Shown here piece by piece: positions 6,922-14,224 of a stretch of DNA of 14,224 bases; within the stretch, counting starts at the first letter, position 1; each line of letters starts with the position of its first letter. The notes under the pieces are model-generated. The model was not told the origin of the DNA. It saw only the letters and a program-made list of their open reading frames with translations, and made no database searches. The stretch spans positions 5,184 to 19,407 of the forward strand of contig DJFQ01000064.1 of the NCBI GenBank assembly GCA_002432095.1, read 5' to 3'. The stretch is from Marinagarivorans sp. UBA5868 (GTDB taxonomy: Bacteria; Pseudomonadota; Gammaproteobacteria; Pseudomonadales; Cellvibrionaceae). The translations under genes were made by a program, and so were the position numbers.

Positions 6922-9087
6922 ATGTTGCTCAGCCCTTTTTTTCCGCACTTACGGAAGAATGCTCTTTCCGTGTGGTCCGCCGTTGCGATCACCGGCCTAG
7001 TTGCCTTTTTAAATCCAGTGCTGGTCTTTGCAGACGACCAGCTACAGTCCCTGCCATCCGTCAAAGTCAGTGCAGATGGTATAGAGGAAACCGCAACCGG
7101 ACCGGTGGAGGGTTATCTTGCGAAACAAAGTGCTACCGCTACCAAAACCGACACACCTCTGATTGAAGTAGCACAAGCCATCACAATTGTGAGTGCTGAG
7201 CAGATCCGCGATCAGGGTGCGCCGAATTTACAGGAGGCATTGCGATACACCGCAGGTGTGCGGCATGAACTTTATGGCATTGATAACCGTGGCGATTGGA
7301 TGGCTCTGCGCGGCAGTGACGAATCCACCCAACTGCTCGACGGCATGCGTTTGCCTCTGACTGGTTGGTATGGCGTGGTGAGAATTGAGCCATTCAATTA
7401 CGAACGGATTGAAGTATTGCGCGGCCCCTCCTCCATCATCGCCGGGGCGAATGATCCCGGCGGCGTGATCAACCTGGTAACCAAGCGGCCGCTGGAAGAA
7501 ACACGGCGGGAAATCGGAGTACGTGCCGGAAGTAATCAGCTGCGCGAAATACATACCGACCTTACCGGCCCGCTGACATCGGATGGCGACCTTCTTTATC
7601 GCCTGGTTGCCGTCGGCAAAGAAAGTGATACGCAAATCGATTACGCGGATGAAAAGCGCCTGCTCTTTTCACCATCCATAACCTGGAATGCAAGCGACGA
7701 TTTTTCGTTCACTGCATACGGCGAATATCAATACGATCGCAGTAAAAATACCAATGCATTTTTAGGTAGAGAAGGCACTTTGGAACCCGCGGCCAATGGG
7801 CCGATTCCTCGCGACCTTTTTATCGGCGAACCGAGTTGGGATCGCTACGGCGGCACACGCAATCGCTTTGGTTATTCATTGGAATATCAACTCAACCAAA
7901 CTTGGGAGTTGCGCCATCAGTTGCGTCACGATGACGTGGACGGCCTAATGCGCTCCATGTATGCCAATTGGTGGGAAGGATTCGTCAATGAAAACGGCAG
8001 TGCTGATGCAAATGCTCAATATCTCAATCGCACGTGGTATGTGTACGACGATGCGGCGCAAATAACGACCAGCGAATTATTATTCGAAGGTAAATTCAAC
8101 GTCGGACCCGTGCAACACACATTGCTTGTCGGCGTGGACGGAATGAATCACAACAGCAGGCAATTTTCATCTGAGGGCGAGGGCACGGCATTAAACGTCT
8201 ATGCGCCGGTCTACGGCACTTTTCCCGATCCCGTATCAGCGGAGATATCGACTGAGCGAAGCAAAATTGACCGAGCCGGCTTGCTATTTCAAGACCAAAT
8301 AAAGATGACCGAAGAATTGAGCTTGCGGCTTGGTGTCCGCCGGGATCAAATCCATAACGAAAAATCGATCGGTGCAACCAGCCTCAATTTCGGACTGGTT
8401 TATCAAGTATCACCGGGACTCGCACCTTATTTCAGCTACTCCGAATCATTTAATCCCGTGGCCGGACTCGACGGTGCGCGAAACCCGTATAAACCAAAAA
8501 GGGGAGAACAATTTGAAGGTGGGCTTAAATGGCAGCCCGAAGACATGCCGTTACAGACTACCCTGGCGTTTTATTCACTGCGGGAGAAAAATCGTCTAGC
8601 TCCAGGCGCTACGGCGAGCGATCCAAGCACACAGATCGGCAAAGCAAAAATCAAAGGCGCCGAATTGGAAGCCAGCGCAAATTTTGATGCATGGCGATTT
8701 CTCGGCAGCTTCACATATACCAAAGCGCGTGCGGATGCGACTTCCTGGGGAGGTGAGTTAAACCCCGACGAACAGCTTGAAGGTGTACCTGAGCGCTCGA
8801 CATCATTATGGGCAATCCGCGACTTCGCCGATCTTGGCTTATACGGCTTTTCTTTCGGTGGCGGCGCACGATATGTGGGGAAAATTGGCGATGGCACGGG
8901 CAATCATTTTCTCCCCACCGTCACCCTTTATGACGCTATGGCCGCCTATGAAACCGGCCAGTGGCGCATTGCGGTTAACGCCAACAACCTCACTGATAAA
9001 GACTATATAGCGACATGTCTTGCCCGTGGTGACTGCTGGTTTGGCCAGCGAAGAACCATCACCTCAACTTTGACGTATCTCTGGTAA
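6922..9087 (+). CDS. TonB-dependent siderophore receptor, FhuA/FcuA-like
   Basis: This 721-residue protein has a signal peptide (residues 1-37, VFA|DD), a probable TonB box LPSVKVSA (44-51), a plug domain (about 60-180) and a 22-strand barrel ending in Trp721. Plug motifs include ITIVSAEQIRDQGA, RYTAGVRHELYG, ERIEVLRGPSSIIAGANDPGG and VINLVTKRP, which are typical of ferric-siderophore receptors. The last extracellular-loop motif ATCLARGDCWFGQRR holds Cys699 and Cys705, a conserved pair in FhuA-type receptors that usually forms a disulfide. A hydroxamate such as a ferrichrome-type siderophore is therefore plausible, but the ligand cannot be read from the sequence. The start is supported by GAGG 5 nt before the ATG. 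It is the first gene of a likely two-receptor operon under a Fur-box promoter and is divergent from the candidate ferrisiderophore reductase. It has no N-terminal STN signalling domain, so there is no sign of sigma/anti-sigma control. Confidence 0.9.
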   Translation: MLLSPFFPHLRKNALSVWSAVAITGLVAFLNPVLVFADDQLQSLPSVKVSADGIEETATGPVEGYLAKQSATATKTDTPLIEVAQAITIVSAEQIRDQGAPNLQEALRYTAGVRHELYGIDNRGDWMALRGSDESTQLLDGMRLPLTGWYGVVRIEPFNYERIEVLRGPSSIIAGANDPGGVINLVTKRPLEETRREIGVRAGSNQLREIHTDLTGPLTSDGDLLYRLVAVGKESDTQIDYADEKRLLFSPSITWNASDDFSFTAYGEYQYDRSKNTNAFLGREGTLEPAANGPIPRDLFIGEPSWDRYGGTRNRFGYSLEYQLNQTWELRHQLRHDDVDGLMRSMYANWWEGFVNENGSADANAQYLNRTWYVYDDAAQITTSELLFEGKFNVGPVQHTLLVGVDGMNHNSRQFSSEGEGTALNVYAPVYGTFPDPVSAEISTERSKIDRAGLLFQDQIKMTEELSLRLGVRRDQIHNEKSIGATSLNFGLVYQVSPGLAPYFSYSESFNPVAGLDGARNPYKPKRGEQFEGGLKWQPEDMPLQTTLAFYSLREKNRLAPGATASDPSTQIGKAKIKGAELEASANFDAWRFLGSFTYTKARADATSWGGELNPDEQLEGVPERSTSLWAIRDFADLGLYGFSFGGGARYVGKIGDGTGNHFLPTVTLYDAMAAYETGQWRIAVNANNLTDKDYIATCLARGDCWFGQRRTITSTLTYLW

Positions 9088-9096
9088 TTAAACTGC

Positions 9097-9145
9097 GTGG
9101 CGAGCTGCTAGATGTTTGCCCCTCGTCACTGACCGAATTTTTTTT
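9097..9145 (+). terminator. Possible intercistronic attenuator between the receptor genes
   Basis: GTGGCGAG (9097-9104) can pair with CTCGTCAC (9122-9129) as an 8-bp RNA stem with one G-U pair and a 17-nt loop. Eight T residues follow at 9138-9145, after an 8-nt gap. The gap and large loop make this a poor intrinsic terminator, but it could reduce read-through into the second receptor gene or protect the upstream mRNA. Confidence 0.3.
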
Positions 9146-9156
9146 CTGGAACTCAT

Positions 9157-11310
9157 ATGATGACTTCATTTTATTTTGCACAACAAAAAAACATTTGTTC
9201 GCAGACATTAACGTCCCTGACTTTATCTGCTTTGACATTAGCCATGTGCAACCATGCTTATGCGGATACCCCGAAGCAAAAAATCGAAGAAGTCACAGTG
9301 ATAGGCGCGTATTCATCCACCGCCTCCGAGGCATTGGGTTTTGACCTTCCGCCGCAAGCGGTGCCTGCAACTATTAATGTTTTACCTTCAGACTTATGGC
9401 AGGTTTCCGGCGCGCGGACGCTGGACGATATAATGCAATTTGTACCCGGAGTGAATCTCAATGATAACGGCGGCTGGACCGGCGACGCGTTGATGATCCG
9501 CGGATTCGCAGCGACTTTGCCTTTTCGCGATGGTATGCGTTCGGTGAATTCATACGGCCAAAGTCTGCGGGCGATGCAGGACAATATTGAGCGTGTCGAA
9601 ATCATCAAAGGGCCGTCGGCAACCGATTTCGGCGTGGCCGAGCCCGGCGGCGTAATTAACTTCATCACCAAAAAGCCACAGCAGGAACATTCGGGTTCTG
9701 GCACAGTGAAAATCGGCGAAGACGGTTATCGCCGCTTCTCTGTTGACACCACAGGTGCAATGGTTGCATCGGAAGAACTGCAGGGATTACTGGTACTCGC
9801 CTACGAAGAACCGCCCGAGTGGCGGATGGGGCGGCCGGACAATACCTACCGCTATTTAATAGCGCCGTCTGTGAATTGGGACATCAGCAATAAAGCCAGT
9901 GTTCTTTTTGCATACGAAAAGCTGTTCCAAAAAAGCCCTCAGGATCGCGGCATCATTTATCTGGAGAACGCTTGGCCCGGTGGTTTTGCGCCCCGCGACT
10001 GGAGTGTTCATCAGACCTCATCGAATCAGGAAAACGAAACCGATCGCTTATCCATCACGACGAACGTGGAAATCACTCCTGCACTCGAGCTGACCGCCGT
10101 TCTTGAGCATCAAAAATACCAGTACAATCTGCAGGAATTTCGCAACGCAATGACAGAACCCGGCTGGGGAGATTTGTACCAGGAGGACGGCCTGTCCTGG
10201 AGCGGCGAGAGGATCACGGACCTTCTGTGGAGCGATTGGGAAGGCGACATTCCTGCAAGTTCCGCGAAGATTTTTCTGGACTACACTCTCGGCGACCATA
10301 CCCTCAAATTCGGCTACGACAATTATTTCAGCAAGGCGAAAAACACTTACGTTTCCTACACAATCGATAATACCTTCGACATACTCGCGCCCGTTAATAA
10401 TCAGCAGCCTAACTTCATCAGTTATGACGGAGTGTCCGCCGATATTATAAGAACCGAAGAATCGGGATTTTCTATCCGCTGGCTGGGAGAGTGGACGCCG
10501 AGATTTCGCACTGTTATTGGCGCGCGCAAGTTTGACTTTGAGTACCAAGGTTATGATGAATATGAATCTGCCAAAACATCTCTGCGTGTGTCCGCAAGTT
10601 ATGATCTGAACTCTACCCATACGCTATTTGTTGGCTTAAGCGACGGTCATGTACCTCAGCCCGGCGAACAGCGAACCTCGTCGGTTGAACCGCTTCACGA
10701 CAAAGCGACGGAAATAGGAGTAAAAAGCCAGTTCCTAAACGGCCAGATTCAATGGACCAACAGCGTGTATCAAACAAAGCGCGACAATTTGACAGTTGAG
10801 GACCCAACCAACGATGAAACCGAATCCTTCTTAATTAATGCCGGCAAAGCCGAAATTCGCGGATTTGAATCCGAATTAACCGGCGAAATTACCAGCAATT
10901 GGTCCATTCGCCTCGGTTTTGCATTGATGGATTCCGAAATTGTTGAGAACGAGGTTGCGGAATTTGAAGGCAATCGATTCGGCAATACGCCAGACCATCA
11001 AATTGCCCTATTGACCACCTATTCCTGGGGCGACATAGGCATAGGCGAACTGAGCACAGATTTTGGCGTAACGAGGATCGGCTATCGTTGGGGCGACGCC
11101 GGCAACACCGTAAAATTGCCGGCTTATAATCTGGTTAATCTCGGAGCCAATCTCGAACCGGCGGAAAATTGGAACATCAATATCACCGCGACCAATCTTA
11201 CCGATGAAACCTACTACACCGGCATGCAATACAATAATGCGGCTAGGGCGGACCAGGTGATGGTGGGTAATATACGGAACATTTCTCTAGCACTTACCTA
11301 TAAGTATTGA
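9157..11310 (+). CDS. Second TonB-dependent siderophore receptor
   Basis: This 717-residue protein has a signal peptide (1-36, AYA|DT), a TonB box IEEVTVIG (43-50), a plug with MIRGFAATLPFRDGMR, ERVEIIKGPSATDFGVAEPGG and VINFITKKP, and a 22-strand barrel ending in Tyr717. The plug places it with ferric-siderophore receptors. It has clearly diverged from the preceding receptor: the signal and TonB box differ, and it lacks the C-terminal Cys pair. The two are therefore not a recent duplication and probably take different ligands. ATG 9157 is directly followed by a second ATG; the weak CTGGA just upstream serves either. It lies 69 bp after the first receptor on the same strand with no obvious promoter of its own, so cotranscription from the Fur-controlled promoter is likely. 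The ligand cannot be told from the sequence. There is no N-terminal STN domain. Confidence 0.9.
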   Translation: MMTSFYFAQQKNICSQTLTSLTLSALTLAMCNHAYADTPKQKIEEVTVIGAYSSTASEALGFDLPPQAVPATINVLPSDLWQVSGARTLDDIMQFVPGVNLNDNGGWTGDALMIRGFAATLPFRDGMRSVNSYGQSLRAMQDNIERVEIIKGPSATDFGVAEPGGVINFITKKPQQEHSGSGTVKIGEDGYRRFSVDTTGAMVASEELQGLLVLAYEEPPEWRMGRPDNTYRYLIAPSVNWDISNKASVLFAYEKLFQKSPQDRGIIYLENAWPGGFAPRDWSVHQTSSNQENETDRLSITTNVEITPALELTAVLEHQKYQYNLQEFRNAMTEPGWGDLYQEDGLSWSGERITDLLWSDWEGDIPASSAKIFLDYTLGDHTLKFGYDNYFSKAKNTYVSYTIDNTFDILAPVNNQQPNFISYDGVSADIIRTEESGFSIRWLGEWTPRFRTVIGARKFDFEYQGYDEYESAKTSLRVSASYDLNSTHTLFVGLSDGHVPQPGEQRTSSVEPLHDKATEIGVKSQFLNGQIQWTNSVYQTKRDNLTVEDPTNDETESFLINAGKAEIRGFESELTGEITSNWSIRLGFALMDSEIVENEVAEFEGNRFGNTPDHQIALLTTYSWGDIGIGELSTDFGVTRIGYRWGDAGNTVKLPAYNLVNLGANLEPAENWNINITATNLTDETYYTGMQYNNAARADQVMVGNIRNISLALTYKY

Positions 11311-11328
11311 AGGTTCAATCAGACCAAT

Positions 11329-11370
11329 ATTTCTCGTAGCCACCTATTGATCGGTGAGCTGCGAGGAAAT
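11329..11370. terminator. Large imperfect hairpin between convergent genes
   Basis: The left arm 11329-11344 (ATTTCTCGTAGCCACC) pairs with 11353-11370 as a stem of about 15 bp with two single-base bulges and one mismatch; the loop is 8 nt. It sits between the ends of the second receptor gene and the convergent tetR gene, where a bidirectional terminator is expected. No long T-tract flanks it on either strand, so termination is inferred from position and symmetry. Confidence 0.5.
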
Positions 11371-11381
11371 CGTCATCTAGA

Positions 11382-11972
11382 TCAAGCGGGTCGGTTTCTC
11401 TCAACTAATGCATCAAATGCCCGTTTCGCTCGTGCATCAGCTTTCTTGTCACGACTAAACCTGCTTGATACGTGATGAGCGAGGTAAATTCCGCACAGCT
11501 CCCAAACGAATTGATCAATATCCGTATCAGCTGCAAGGTGCTTCACCTCTATCGCCTCGTAAACCAGTTGAGATAATAGAGCTTGCCATTGCTTCTCCAT
11601 CGCACGAGCATGGACGGCGACCTCATTATCGATATCATCCAATTCAAATAGTGCTGCGGCGACCCGGCAACCACCACCTAGCTCAGCTCGCTGCCACCAA
11701 CCAAACCATAAATTGACCAACTTTTTTAGCCTTGGCAAACCTTTAGCTGCCTGCGTGGCCGGCTCCACCACATGTCGCTGGCCGATCAAAGCGGATTCGT
11801 TAAGCAAATCAATTTGTAGTTGCTCTTTAGATCCGAAGTGCGCAAAAAGCCCACTTTTTGATATGCCGGATTCACTTGCGAGTGAACCGATTGTTATTCC
11901 AGAAATGCCGTTGACGCTGGCCTGGCTAACACCAACCTGAAGCAGTTTTTCTTTGGTCCTATTGGCTTTCAT
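11382..11972 (-). CDS. TetR/AcrR-family transcriptional regulator
   Basis: This 196-residue protein begins MKANRTKEKLLQ. The N-terminal TetR DNA-binding domain has its helix-turn-helix at about residues 26-46 (GITIGSLASESG then SKSGLFAHFGSKEQL), with the family's typical F-x-H-F-x-S-K-E end. The C-terminal half is an all-helical ligand/dimerisation domain with a WWQRAELGGGCRVAAALFE segment. It would repress a neighbouring or distant gene until a small ligand binds; neither target nor ligand can be read here, and I found no convincing palindrome next to its start. ATG 11972-11970 is preferred over the in-frame TTG two codons upstream; neither has a clear ribosome-binding site. It lies 36 bp downstream of the CxxCH remnant on the same strand, and converges on the siderophore-receptor operon, so control of that operon is possible but unsupported. 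Confidence 0.88.
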   Translation of the reverse strand: MKANRTKEKLLQVGVSQASVNGISGITIGSLASESGISKSGLFAHFGSKEQLQIDLLNESALIGQRHVVEPATQAAKGLPRLKKLVNLWFGWWQRAELGGGCRVAAALFELDDIDNEVAVHARAMEKQWQALLSQLVYEAIEVKHLAADTDIDQFVWELCGIYLAHHVSSRFSRDKKADARAKRAFDALVERNRPA

Positions 11973-12008
11973 GCGCAAAAACTTTTTTATGTGGTGAAAC
12001 TCGCCGCG

Positions 12009-12430
12009 CTAGTCGCGGATAAACGTATCTATATCTTCGCGAAAGCCGGCCCATATCATCGAGCCTTTGCCCAAAAACGCCTCCAACATTTGACAGCGAT
12101 ACCACTCATTATTTTCTGCGCCGCTACCGGTATTGATTTCGGGATCACACTCTAAATACTCGTTGATTAATTCAGCATGAGTAATTTCGCTCGCGCGGGT
12201 ACTTCTCAGCATCTTGGATCTGAACACCGGCGCTCCGTCCAGAGTATCAACGATTATTTCGCCGCCATGACATTCGCCGCATGTTGTTCGGGTATTGCTG
12301 GGACCTACAAGCACCCTGGCATACGCCGCATTGCGCGGCAACTGATGCAACACTGGAAACGTCAGCTCGCCTTTGATGCTCTGCGGGTGAAGTCGGTCAT
12401 AAAGCGACAGAACGTTAAATGCCTTACTTG
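12009..12430 (-). pseudogene. CxxCH haem-motif protein, probable 5'-truncated remnant
   Basis: The reading frame looks coding from just past the histidine-kinase stop codon (12431) down to TAG 12011-12009. It reads SKAFNVLSLYDRLHP..., then GELTFPVLHQLPRNAAYARV, then TTCGECHGGE, ending DIDTFIRD. CGECH is a c-type haem attachment motif (CxxCH), so the ancestor was probably an exported cytochrome c-like protein. Yet no ATG occurs in the frame, which is open only back to a stop about 60 bp inside the kinase gene. The available starts (GTG 12356, TTG 12353) lack a Shine-Dalgarno, and there is no signal peptide, without which haem could not be attached in the periplasm. I read this as the 3' remnant of a larger gene whose 5' part was lost at the kinase junction. 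A functional short protein of 114-115 residues started from GTG/TTG is the alternative. I do not recognise the family. Cysteines in YLECDP and YRCQ may pair. Confidence 0.5.
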
Positions 12431-14224
12431 TTATTTTCGCAGGGCAGTAATCACCTGCTCCAACTCCACCATGGCAACGGGCTTTGTCAGGTGGTGATCA
12501 AAACCCGCTTCTGCCGATTGTCGGCGGTCTTCGGCGGTACCGTAACCCGTCAGGGCGATCAGGCTGGTGGAGCTGGATATTGCACGAAACCTTCGTGCGA
12601 GTTCGTATCCATCTAAATCAGGCAAACCAATATCCAGCAAGGCCACATCCGGCACAAACGTGGCTAAACGTCGCAGGCCGTCGAGCGCTGAGTACACGGC
12701 CAATGTTTCGTGGCCGAGATATCCGAGCAAGAGCGCAAGGGAATCTGCAGCATCGATATTGTCATCAACAATCAAAATGCGGCAGCTCTCTGCCTTATCA
12801 GCTAAAGGCTCTTGCACGACTGCCTGAGGAGACGCTATCAGCGGTAGGCGGATTGTAAACTGCGTGCCTCGGCCTGAGCCTTCGCTCGCTGCGGTAATCG
12901 CACCCGAGTGCATTTGCACAAGCCGGTGGACGATAGAAAGCCCTATGCCAAGCCCACCTTGCGCGCGGTCAATCGTTGAATTTACCTGAGTAAACAAATC
13001 GAAAATGGTGGGCAGCATTTCGGGATCGATGCCGATGCCGCTATCGGCGATTTCTATCGTTACCTCCCCTCCCTCTCGCGCTACGGTAACCTTGATCATT
13101 CCTTGTGGCGGAGTATATTTAACGGCGTTGACTAATATATTGCTCAAACACTGCACCAAGCGCTGTAAATCGCCCCAGACAAACAGCTCTTCATCTGCGG
13201 CGGCATACACAAGATTGTGCCCTTTTTCCGCAATTTGCGGTTGTGCAGATTCCAATGCAATGACAACGGCCTGATCGATACTCACCGGTGCATTTTTCAG
13301 TTCGATAATTCCCCTGGTGATCCGCGAAACGTCCAGCAAGTCATTAACAAGATGAGTAAGTTGACCGCATTGACGCTTCAGCACCTCGCCCGCCTTTTGC
13401 GTCTCTATCGGGGCGCTGTTTTTGCGCATCAACAACTCTGCCACATTGGCGATGGGCGCCAGAGGATTGCGTAATTCGTGGGCCAACATAGCCAAAAATT
13501 CATCTTTGCGTCGATCCTGCTCTTGCAAACGTGTGCCAGATCGCACACTTTCCGTCACGTCATAACCAACCACAAAAATACCGGTCACCATATTGTCTTC
13601 ATTGGTAAGCGGTTGATAAATAAAATCGACAAACCGGCGCTCGGTAGAGCTGTGTTCCGATGCCAGATCCACCGGAATAGCGTGCCCCTGATAGGGTTTT
13701 CGCGAAATAAAAACCTCATCAAGCAAACTGACAAAACCTTGATCGACCACCTCTGGCAGAGCCTCCCGCACGCTTTTGCCTAACACTTCGCGCTTATTTA
13801 CCAGTTTCAAATATTCGGGATTGGCATATTCAAACTCATGCTGCTCACCTCTCAGTGTGCACATAAATACAGGGGCTAAATCGAATAATGCACGCCATTT
13901 GGCTTCGGCTATTTTTGCGCGCTGCTGGCTGAGAACCTGCTCTGTGGTTTCGGTGCAGACAACCAGCACACCACCAATTCCATTGGGCGCATCTGGATCA
14001 TCTATGGGGCTGTAACTATAGGTCCAGTAAACGTCCTCGCGACTACCGTGACGCGTGATCGGCACCAACTGGTTCTCATGCCAGGTATAACCTTCACCAG
14101 CCATGACCTGCTCGATTTGTGGCCCAATAATGGGCCAGATTTCCTGCCAACACTCTTTACCTTCCTGGCCCAACGCGGAGGGATGTCTTTCCGGCCCAAT
14201 CGAACGGCAATATGCATCGTTATA
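12431..14224 (-). CDS. Hybrid sensor histidine kinase, N-terminus outside window
   Basis: The frame is open to the right edge, giving 597 residues with the N-terminus missing; a TTG at 14173 is not the start, because typical PAS sequence (YNDAYCRSIGPERHPSALG) lies upstream of it. Numbered from the edge: end of a PAS domain (1-100), a second PAS domain (about 108-230), HisKA with phospho-acceptor His249 in MLAHELRNPLAP, HATPase_c with the N box (SNILVNAVKYTP, Asn366), G1 DSGIGI (Asp394) and the G2 run GGLGIGLS, and a C-terminal receiver domain with acidic pair Asp487/488 in LIVDDN, phospho-acceptor Asp531 in LLDIGLP and Lys581 in TKP. All catalytic residues are present. It has no membrane segment in the visible part. 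It would autophosphorylate on His and pass phosphate to its own receiver; the signal is unknown. The stop TAA is followed at once by the CxxCH remnant. No link to metal uptake is shown beyond proximity. Confidence 0.92.
   Translation of the reverse strand, partial: YNDAYCRSIGPERHPSALGQEGKECWQEIWPIIGPQIEQVMAGEGYTWHENQLVPITRHGSREDVYWTYSYSPIDDPDAPNGIGGVLVVCTETTEQVLSQQRAKIAEAKWRALFDLAPVFMCTLRGEQHEFEYANPEYLKLVNKREVLGKSVREALPEVVDQGFVSLLDEVFISRKPYQGHAIPVDLASEHSSTERRFVDFIYQPLTNEDNMVTGIFVVGYDVTESVRSGTRLQEQDRRKDEFLAMLAHELRNPLAPIANVAELLMRKNSAPIETQKAGEVLKRQCGQLTHLVNDLLDVSRITRGIIELKNAPVSIDQAVVIALESAQPQIAEKGHNLVYAAADEELFVWGDLQRLVQCLSNILVNAVKYTPPQGMIKVTVAREGGEVTIEIADSGIGIDPEMLPTIFDLFTQVNSTIDRAQGGLGIGLSIVHRLVQMHSGAITAASEGSGRGTQFTIRLPLIASPQAVVQEPLADKAESCRILIVDDNIDAADSLALLLGYLGHETLAVYSALDGLRRLATFVPDVALLDIGLPDLDGYELARRFRAISSSTSLIALTGYGTAEDRRQSAEAGFDHHLTKPVAMVELEQVITALRK

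Noticed and set aside
10048..10620. 190-codon minus-strand frame inside the second receptor gene
   Set aside because: Antisense shadow of a clear TonB-dependent receptor; the translation has no family features.
6922..11310. Tandem duplication of one receptor gene
   Set aside because: The two receptors share only family-level plug motifs; signal peptides, TonB boxes, loops and C-termini differ, so they are not a recent duplication.
11382..12430. Mobile-element boundary around tetR and the CxxCH remnant
   Set aside because: No transposase, integrase, tRNA, terminal inverted repeats or target duplication could be seen.
14173..14224. Start of the histidine kinase at TTG 14173
   Set aside because: The frame stays open upstream to the edge and encodes typical PAS-domain sequence, so the gene continues outside the window.

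Overview
The window comes from a Gram-negative bacterium, most likely a gammaproteobacterium. The signs are three TonB-dependent outer-membrane receptors, an outer-membrane beta-barrel protein, a Sec-exported lipoprotein, an inner-membrane PepSY protein, E. coli-like Fur operators and sigma70-type promoters. A Cellvibrionales-type environmental bacterium would fit, but I cannot establish the genus from the sequence alone. Most of the window is devoted to metal uptake.

Left end (1-487): a gene of unknown function on the minus strand runs off the left edge. It is preceded by a clear -35/-10 promoter with a Fur box between the two elements. Next is a probable zinc-uptake operon on the minus strand (4241 down to 488): a ZnuD-like TonB-dependent receptor with three His/Asp/Glu-rich stretches, followed 37 bp later by a His-rich beta-propeller lipoprotein resembling the zinc metallochaperone AztD. 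A perfect 7-3-7 palindrome (4290-4306) lies over the putative promoter and is a candidate Zur operator.

Middle (4537-11310): a divergent outer-membrane beta-barrel gene (plus strand) ends in a strong intrinsic terminator. That terminator lies inside the 3' end of a convergent PepSY-TM gene (minus strand), a candidate ferric-siderophore reductase. Divergent from the reductase, two siderophore-type TonB-dependent receptor genes lie in tandem on the plus strand. They sit behind a promoter whose -10 element overlaps a good Fur box, and a weaker Fur-like site lies closer to the reductase. Together these look like an iron-repressed module: capture of ferric siderophores at the outer membrane, then reductive release at the inner membrane.

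Right end (11311-14224): all minus strand. A TetR-family regulator, a CxxCH-containing ORF with no ATG start and no signal peptide (probably the 3' remnant of an exported c-type haem protein), and a hybrid histidine kinase (PAS-PAS-HisKA-HATPase-REC) that continues past the right edge. A large imperfect hairpin separates the second receptor from the convergent tetR gene.

No tRNA, rRNA, CRISPR array, insertion sequence or obvious mobile-element boundary was seen.
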